Source of the DNA: Pavlovales sp. CCMP2436
Lineage: Eukaryota; Haptophyta; Pavlovophyceae; Pavlovales
Direction of reading: 5' to 3'
NCBI GenBank assembly: GCA_026770615.1
Contig: MU631319.1
Span: forward strand, 69,157-80,759
DNA: 11,603 bases
In this document: in pieces, positions 7,307 through 11,603 of the stretch
Numbering within the stretch: the stretch's first letter is position 1
Layout: every line of letters starts with the position of its first letter
Notes under the pieces: generated by a model
What the model was told of the DNA's origin: nothing
Databases searched by the model: none
Seen by the model: only the letters and a program-made list of their open reading frames with translations
Made by a program: the position numbers and the translations under genes

Positions 7307-7693
7307 ATATATATATTAATGTAGGGGGGTTTGGGCTGGCGGTACGTTTCAAGTTCAAGTCAGGCTGATCTAAGCGCTCTGACGCAGGCTCCTACGCGCT
7401 ACGCCGAAGTGGGGAGCTGGTAGAAGTGATGGATGATGAGGAAGCCGAAAACAAAGCGCTGGAGTCGCTGCGCAACGCGGGGCCGCCCGACAGTGATATA
7501 TATATATATGTATATTAATGTAGGGGGTTCGGGCTGGCGGTACGTTTCAAGTTCAAGTCAGGCTGATCTAAGCGCTCTGACGCAGGCTCCTACGCGCTAC
7601 GCCGAAGTGGGGAGCTGGTAGAAGTGATGGATGATGAGGAAGCCGAAAACAAAGCGCTGGAGTCGCTGCGCAACGCGGGGCCGCCCGACAGTG
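7307..7693. repeat. 198-bp tandem duplication
   Basis: Copy 1 runs from the (AT)n tract through about 7495 and copy 2 from about 7506 to 7693. After one base difference in a G run (six versus five), the two agree at a fixed offset of 198 bp with hardly any change, including GGGCTGGCGG, CTCTGACGCAGG and GATGGATGATGAGG. The near identity points to a recent event. Each copy starts with ATATAT tracts, so slippage or unequal exchange at (AT)n is a simple cause. Confidence 0.95.
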
Positions 7694-7878
7694 CGCGAGC
7701 AAGCGAGTCCATTGGTGATCCCAGCGGTGACGTATCGCTGGGAAGCGATGGGGTTTTGAATGTCAAGAACTCGTTTGCGCGTGCAGGGCGCGGGCCGCAG
7801 CGCGGGGGCGCGGTGGAAGGACTGGTTGAAGAGGGAGCCGAAGGAGCCGAGACGTCGAGCGCGAGCGAGTCCACTTGA
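7586..7878 (+). CDS. Possible exon or small open frame, function unknown
   Basis: An open frame runs from a splice-acceptor-like TCTGACGCAG at 7576-7585 to TGA at 7876-7878. It could alternatively start at the ATG at 7627. Its first part, GELVEVMDDEEAENKALESL, is acidic and helix-prone; the rest is Gly/Ala/Ser-rich and partly built from local repeats (gcgcgagc...cgagtcca twice; gttttgaatg twice). I recognise no family. The upstream copy of the 198-bp duplication carries the first part again and then runs into an (AT)n tract. It may be a broken last exon, or it may not be coding at all. Confidence 0.25.
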
Positions 7879-7951
7879 TGGCGGGTTTGGGTTTTGAATG
7901 CCGTGAACTTGGTCGCGCGTGCAGGGCGCGGGCCGCCGCGCGGGGGCGCGG
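7751..7951. repeat. GC-rich direct repeat with 138-bp offset
   Basis: Positions 7751-7813 and 7889-7951 share GGGTTTTGAATG, a GAACT word and GCGCGTGCAGGGCGCGGGCCG ending in GCGGGGGCGCGG. The second copy leads into TATTAATGTA, the word that also flanks the 198-bp duplication, so this whole block has grown by repeated local duplication. Confidence 0.85.
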
Positions 7952-8243
7952 CGTATTAATGTATAATGTAAATATCCTGCAAACCCGACTTCAGTTGGTC
8001 CAGCCGGTACCCTAATAGTTGTATCCGAAAAATTATCCAGAAAGAATCCCCAACTGACATGTCCTTATCTAAATTCGACTGAGTGACTGTCCATGGCGCA
8101 ATGTGTGTGTGTGTGTGAAAAGGGCAGGCTTGGCGAGCTGCCCACGGCGCACGTATTTCCGGGTTCGTCATTCTACTGTAACTTTTTACCTTTAAAAAAC
8201 TCCAGGGTAGATCTATTTGATATGTGTGTGTTCGGTAACACAG
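7952..8243. other. Intergenic stretch without a recognised gene
   Basis: AT-rich sequence with a (GT)n tract near 8102-8117. A minus-strand frame of about 70 codons is open across part of it, but I recognise no motif, it includes the (GT)n tract read as HTHTH, and I do not call it a gene. Confidence 0.5.
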
Positions 8244-8277
8244 CAGCTGTATCGCGCGATACAGCGCGATACAGCTG
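8244..8277. repeat. 14-bp inverted repeat with 6-nt loop
   Basis: CAGCTGTATCGCGC at 8244-8257 and its exact reverse complement at 8264-8277 enclose GATACA. GCGATACAG also recurs as a short direct repeat inside it. It lies about 360 bp beyond the histone H4 segment on that gene's 3' side. It does not resemble the conserved animal histone mRNA stem-loop in stem length, loop length or base composition. Confidence 0.9.
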
Positions 8278-8442
8278 ATGTAACGTCATTATTATTAAGA
8301 CCGTCACCTACCGAATTGAGAGTCGGGTTCATCGAGTCGCCCTGCCCGGCCGGCTAGAGATCTCTTGTTGGGAAGCGGGCCAGGAAATGAAGGGGGTCCG
8401 AAGATTATCGGTCTCTATCTTCAGAAAATTTCTTTCGGACCA

Positions 8443-8612
8443 ACTGTGCAGCGCCACCGCGTCGAACGTGGCCGTGAGCGCGAGCGAGCGGAGGACGTTT
8501 TCGAGCGCTGCGATGACGACTTTATCAGTCGTGCTGGCGATCTGGCTCAGCGGCAACGAAGCGATGCTGAGCAGCTCGGGGACGGTGAGCTCGCACCATT
8601 GTTCCGCTCTCT
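8443..8612 (-). other. Open minus-strand stretch downstream of the H4 segment, helix-rich
   Basis: Read on the minus strand this region is open and gives [20 protein letters not shown] followed by [19 protein letters not shown], a pattern with helical periodicity. It lies 3' of the H4 segment but in a different frame. The piece KVVIAALENVLR loosely resembles the GVLKVFLENVIR part of histone H4 helix 2, which would be expected here after the donor site. The similarity is short and could be chance. Confidence 0.25.
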
Positions 8613-8638
8613 GACCTCGCCCGAACGGTAAAAAACAC

Positions 8639-8752
8639 GAGGCCCGAGATGCGCTTCACGCCGCCACGCCGGGCGAGGCGGCGGATCGCGGGCTTGGTGA
8701 TGCCCTTGATGTTTTTGCGCACCACCTTGCGGTGGCGCTTCGCCCCGCTCAT
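8639..8752 (-). pseudogene. Histone H4 core segment (isolated exon or truncated copy)
   Basis: The minus strand encodes [20 protein letters not shown] and then [15 protein letters not shown], unmistakably residues 15-49 of histone H4, the DNA- and H3-binding core of the nucleosome. The acetylated Gly/Lys-rich tail (residues 3-14) is missing: the frame reads MSG directly into AKRHR. H4 helices 2 and 3 are absent after ISGL, where the frame continues with unrelated residues to a stop. The match may be one exon: it ends at CTC|GTGTTT, a possible donor, and begins after an AG (ATGAG|CGGGGCG) that would put the Gly-Gly-Ala-Lys sequence in phase. No first exon for the tail is visible in the next 480 bp. 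Changes from the usual sequence are L22V, D24K and Q27K, many for so conserved a protein. It is a truncated pseudogene, a divergent H4 variant with distant exons, or a captured fragment. Confidence 0.75.
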
Positions 8753-9242
8753 GTTGTGCTATGTGCAGTTTTTTTTATTCTCTAGGATTAACGAAAGATG
8801 CGCCGCTCCTGTGCACGCAGGCGACGAGCGTAAAGGCGAGCAGGTCGCCACTCGATCGGCGATGCCGCTACATCCGAAACACTTATCCGTGGAGGCGTTC
8901 GCACCAGCGGAGGGTGGCATGCAGTTGTAAAGAACGGCATCAGAGATGCGGCAGCTCGGCCGGTCGTCGGTCGAGCAGCGTGCCGACGTGCCCGGGCCGG
9001 CGCCGGACGTTTGGGACTCTCAGCGAACGCCCGGCTTTGCGCGTCACACCTATTCGTAACAGTGCGCAACAAAGGGAAAATGGACGCTGCTCTAAAAAAA
9101 TTGGCGGGAGCCCAGCAGGGCCAAGGGTTCAGCAAACGTCAGAGAAGGCAAGCGGAAGGCCAAGCGGAAGGGAGAGCACAGGCGCAGAGTTGAAGACCTG
9201 CTGGAACGGCGGATTCACGTGCAAACGTGACGTCGTTACAGC
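8753..9242. other. Region between the H4 segment and the lipase gene
   Basis: These 490 bp separate the minus-strand H4 segment from the plus-strand lipase start, so it is the place for a shared divergent promoter, but I find no clear TATA box. An ATG at 9080 opens a small basic frame (MDAALKKLAGAQQGQGFSKR then an RQAEGQAEGRAQ repeat, stop at 9193). A second frame over the same DNA reads KRKAKRKGEHRRRVEDLLERR. Both arise from AAGCGGAAGGCC-type repeats near 9147-9172 and I do not call either a gene. A palindromic TGACGTCG sits at 9228-9235, just before the lipase ATG. Confidence 0.4.
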
Positions 9243-10973
9243 ATGAGTGGGCAGAAGCGCGAGGGTGCGGTGGCCGTCGTGCTTGTGGCGATTGGCCTCG
9301 ACGTGCGGAGTCGACGGAGGTACGCCCCCCCCCCCTCTACCATCCACATATTCCTCTTAGCGTGCTCGAGGGTACGGCACCTCTCCCCCCCCTTACCTCC
9401 CCCCATTCCCCCCCCATTCCACAGACTCGTGGCGCTCGTCGCCAAGCTCTTCCAGCCGCCCGATAGCCTGATGGGTGCGCTGCATGTGGGGGCGCGCGCG
9501 TTTCGCGCCGTGTTCGCGCCCGACGTCTTCCTTCGCCAGTTCACGCTCGCGATCGTTCTGCACATCGTACTCTCAATTCGCCGCTACATTTTCAAGCTGT
9601 TCCGTTTCTCGCGCTTCCGCGTCGGCTCCGAGCGCGACTGGACTGCGCTCGACTCGGCCAGCTCGTATGCCGATTGGGTGGGCGCGGCCATCGCAATAGA
9701 CTCGTCCTCACAAGCGTCTGTCGAGTTCAAGCGGGACCCGAGGTACTTTTTTTTTAATAATAGTTCTTTTAACGTCCCACGACTTGCAGCCCGAAGGCGT
9801 ACGGGCATGACATAGGAGGGTCAGCGCATCGGTCGTCTCATGTGCTATCTTACTCCCCGCGTCGTCTCTCCGCCACGATCAGGTCGCGCTACTACCAGCA
9901 CGAAAATGTGTTCCAGCGAATTCAGGACTTGGCGCGCTACCGCCACGAGGGAAACGTCTACGAGCTCATGTACACCCTGCGCTCGCGCCAGTACCGCACG
10001 CAGTTCAATATTGGCCGCGCCGAGCTTTACGTGCATACGCTCACTGGGACAAAACGATTGCTCGAGGAATATCTGGACGCGACGGTTCAAGTTAGAGGCT
10101 ATTTTTTTTAGAATAATTCTTTTAACGCCTCCCCACTTGCAGCCCCTGTCGGGGGCGTAGGGGCATGGCGCCTGTACTCCAACGGCTGAAGCGAGGCAAG
10201 GATCTGAATGTGTTTCTTCGCGCCTGAGCCGGTCTGCCTGCTTTTTTTTCTTTTTTTTTTGCTGCTTTCCTCCGCACGCGAAGCACTAAGTGTTGATCAA
10301 CGAATAGGGTTTCGCTGATCTGAACCCTAACCAAAACTTTGACTCTGACCGTAACCTACCCACCCCCACCCCAGGCGCTACATTACGTCAAAGATATGGG
10401 AATTTCGCGCCTTCCCTCAAACGATGGCCTCGGTAAGCCTGCTGTCTACCTGTCCGATTGAGACCCGGCCTTTAGTTATTAAGCGGGGGCTATGACTAAT
10501 TACGAAGCAGGATGGCGGAGGAGAGATCCAACGTAAACTACCGGAGTGATTTATCGCGAAGGAGAATAAAAAGCAGTTCCGCGTCTCTATCGGGCAGGCT
10601 GCCTACTGCCTGCTGCTCACTGCCTGCTCCGCGCCTGCTGCCCTCTGTCCTCTATCAACTATTTGTCGACAACGAATAGGAACTAACTTGTTAAGATTAC
10701 TATTTCCTGTCCGGATTCACTGATCCGGACTCAGCGGTCAAAGCCGGGCGAAGGCTAAAGCCAACGGCAACGCTATCGCTGGGAGCCGGACACATAGTCC
10801 GGCAATTTTCCGTAACCACTCCATAGTATCCCTTAAGGGAATTTTACCGCTAGTTATTTGGGGGGGAGGGGGGGGAGAGAGACAGGGGAGGGAGGGAGGG
10901 AGAGATGTATACCATTAGAAATAATTGCGTTAAATTGCCCCCCCCCCCGTATTACGCACACATACATACATTC

Positions 10974-11028
<55 letters not shown>

Positions 11029-11454
11029 ATATATGTATATATCATTCAACGACACAAAATATAGCACAATCTGAATATATGACCAGTCCTCACTCAGCGC
11101 TGTCCGATAGAGACCCGGAACTGCTTTTTATTCCTTCGCAATAAATTACTCGATTAGGTTTCAACGTCGTTGGAGCTCCCCTCTGCCATCCTGATTTTGT
11201 TATTAGTTATACCCCCGCTTAGTAACTAAAGGCCGGGTCTCAATCAGTCTTCACTGTGCGCGACGTTCCTTGCCCCCCCTCCTCCCCCCTCCCTCCCCAT
11301 AAATAAATAAATACTATTTAATATGTAATAATCAGTCCTTACTGAGCGCGACGTTTTGGCATTCATGAACGAGACGCGGCACGCGTACGGACGCACGGCG
11401 CTACACCTGAGCGGAGGCGCGGCGCTCGGCGTGCACCACCTCGGCGTGCTAAAG
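9243..11454 (+). CDS. SDP1/Tgl-type patatin triacylglycerol lipase, 5' part
   Basis: This is the N-terminal part of the plant SDP1 / yeast Tgl3-4-5 lipase family, which hydrolyses triacylglycerol at lipid droplets. Exons are 9243-9319, 9425-9742, 9883-10090, 10375-10432 and 11336-11454, all GT-AG bounded and in phase, giving 260 residues before the next intron. Exon 2 has a hydrophobic helix region ([20 protein letters not shown]) and the [12 protein letters not shown] motif. Exon 3 has [20 protein letters not shown] and LLEEYLD, typical of the DUF3336 domain. Exon 5 gives [20 protein letters not shown] and [13 protein letters not shown], matching the family's ETRHAFGRTALLLSGG signature with the oxyanion-loop glycines. 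The GxSxG nucleophile and catalytic Asp are expected downstream, outside the window. ATG at 9243 is the first Met of the open exon; an earlier exon cannot be excluded. Family assignment is firm; which lipid it prefers is not known. Confidence 0.88.
9320..9424 (+). other. Lipase intron 1, open and divisible by three
   Basis: The 105-nt intron runs from GTACGC to CCACAG and is mostly C-rich. It contains no in-frame stop and is exactly 35 codons long, so retaining it would insert a Pro-rich stretch without breaking the frame. Splicing is favoured because the exon ends fit phase 2 and the intron sequence is low-complexity poly-C. Confidence 0.65.
9740..9809 (+). repeat. Introner-like repeat at the start of lipase intron 2 (copy A)
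   Basis: The stretch GAGGTAC, T run, AATAATAGTTCTTTTAACG, then CTTGCAGCCC and GGGCATG recurs at 10095-10167 at the start of intron 3. In this copy the donor GT of intron 2 (9743) lies inside the repeat. The repeat also contains its own GT...AG pair (9743 to 9789), a potential 47-nt mini-intron. Using that AG would keep the frame open to exon 3 and add 31 residues. Confidence 0.7.
10095..10167 (+). repeat. Introner-like repeat at the start of lipase intron 3 (copy B)
   Basis: This copy reads GAGGCTA, T run, GAATAATTCTTTTAACG, then CACTTGCAGCCCC and GGGCATGG, aligning with 9740-9809 with short gaps. Here the intron donor (10091, GTTAGAG) lies just 5' of the repeat. The internal AG at 10141 would lead to a stop (TAG) within six codons, so the acceptor at 10374 is used in the model. 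Intron 3 also has T-rich runs at 10241-10260. Confidence 0.7.
10707..10800. repeat. Short palindromes on GTCCGG inside the element
   Basis: GTCCGGAT and ATCCGGAC flank TCACTG near 10708-10730, and GCCGGAC and GTCCGGC flank ACATA near 10785-10803. Both are perfect short inverted repeats sharing the GTCCGG core, consistent with subterminal repeats of a DNA element. Confidence 0.7.
10979..11022. repeat. (AT)n microsatellite
   Basis: About 22 uninterrupted AT units, preceded by an 11-C run at 10938-10948 and CATACATACATT, and followed by GTGTGTATATATG. It yields an open frame of alternating Tyr and Ile that is spurious. Confidence 0.95.
11082..11118. repeat. Remnant copy of the exon 5 acceptor region plus element end
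   Basis: ACCAGTCCTCACTCAGCGC at 11082-11100 resembles the true acceptor and start of lipase exon 5 (ATCAGTCCTTACTGAGCGCG at 11331-11350). It is followed directly by TGTCCGATAGAGACCCGG, which matches the left end of the inverted-repeat element (10451-10468) in direct orientation. A further copy of the acceptor region, ATCAGTCTTCACTG then GCGCGACGTT, is at 11243-11267. Confidence 0.65.
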
Positions 11455-11603
11455 GTTTTTTTCTTTTTCTATGTGTGGGGACCTACCTGGCGTTCTTGCT
11501 TTTTAATGATTCGACTGTAATGATTCCATATATGATGATTGGCGGAGGGCATAACTATATGAACTATACGGTTGCAGCCCCTTTGTAAAAAAAAAAAAAA
11601 AAA
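11455..11603 (+). other. Start of lipase intron 5 and window edge
   Basis: After AAG at 11452-11454 a donor GTTTTTTTC begins an intron. An acceptor-like GGTTGCAG ends at 11577, followed by CCCCTTTGT and 17 A that run off the window. The residues after that AG (Pro-Leu-Cys-Lys...) do not fit the family continuation, so the real next exon probably lies beyond the edge. Confidence 0.55.

Larger units (their letters stand above)
10456..11245. mobile_element. Inverted-repeat (MITE-like) element in lipase intron 4
   Basis: The ends 10456-10520 and 11181-11245 are imperfect reverse complements over about 65 bp. Outer words are GATTGAGACCCGGCCTTTAG and, inverted, AAAGGCCGGGTCTCAATC; inner words are CAGGATGGC and GCCATCCTG. 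Between them are about 660 bp with short palindromes, G-rich and C-rich runs, and a long (AT)n tract, but no open frame resembling a transposase. This is the structure of a non-autonomous DNA transposon. I do not see a clear target-site duplication. It accounts for most of the unusual 903-nt length of the intron. Confidence 0.7.

Noticed and set aside
8365..8631. Plus-strand open frames opposite the H4 downstream region
   Set aside because: I see no motif; they are rich in Arg/Glu from GAGCGC repeats and lie antisense to a somewhat more protein-like frame.
10318..10360. AACCCTAACC followed by related words, resembling a telomere repeat
   Set aside because: Only a single unit matches; the rest (AAAACTTTGACTCTGACCGTAACC) is not periodic, and it forms the pyrimidine-rich 3' end of lipase intron 3.
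10858..11144. Open frames running through the (AT)n tract (Tyr-Ile repeats)
   Set aside because: They are created by the microsatellite inside a mobile element in an intron.
11578..11603. CCCCTTTGT plus A run as the next lipase exon or a polyadenylated end
   Set aside because: The translation does not match the family after GVLK, the catalytic part is still missing, and the window simply ends in the A run.

Overview
This is nuclear DNA of a eukaryote, most likely a single-celled alga or other protist. Coding segments are GC-rich and are broken by GT-AG introns of about 90 to 230 nt with pyrimidine-rich 3' ends. The non-coding DNA is full of (AT)n, poly-C, poly-A and minisatellite tracts. A CHASE-type hybrid histidine kinase together with a plant/fungal-type SDP1/Tgl lipase excludes bacteria and animals, but I cannot name the lineage.

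Layout. 1-533 is upstream DNA ending in a clear TATA box. 595-5260 (+) is a hybrid sensor histidine kinase gene that I reconstruct as 14 exons and 13 introns: N-terminal repeat tail, transmembrane helix, CHASE sensor, transmembrane helix, HisKA, HATPase_c, receiver, Ser-rich tail (about 1006 residues). All splice phases agree, but three single-base frameshifts interrupt the exons, and the H box and G2 box are altered. It is either a young pseudogene or a gene carrying sequencing indels. 5261-8240 has no gene I recognise. It holds dispersed, inverted and tandem repeats, a near-perfect 65-nt palindrome, an 18-bp minisatellite running into 40 A, and a 198-bp tandem duplication with a GC-rich open frame.

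8639-8752 (-) is an isolated, divergent histone H4 core segment without the N-terminal tail or the C-terminal half. From 9243 (+) to the window edge lies the 5' part of an SDP1/Tgl3-5-like patatin triacylglycerol lipase (exons at 9243, 9425, 9883, 10375 and 11336). It covers the DUF3336 region and the oxyanion-loop motif; the catalytic Ser and Asp lie beyond the window. Its fourth intron carries an insertion of about 790 bp with 65-bp terminal inverted repeats, and introns 2 and 3 begin with copies of the same 70-bp unit.

The genes do not form an operon-like unit. The kinase would be a membrane receptor that starts a phosphorelay, the lipase acts on storage lipid, and the H4 piece is chromatin-related. 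The least ordinary signals are the decaying kinase with a duplicated exon inside an intron, the introner-like repeats and inverted-repeat element in the lipase introns, and the lone H4 segment.
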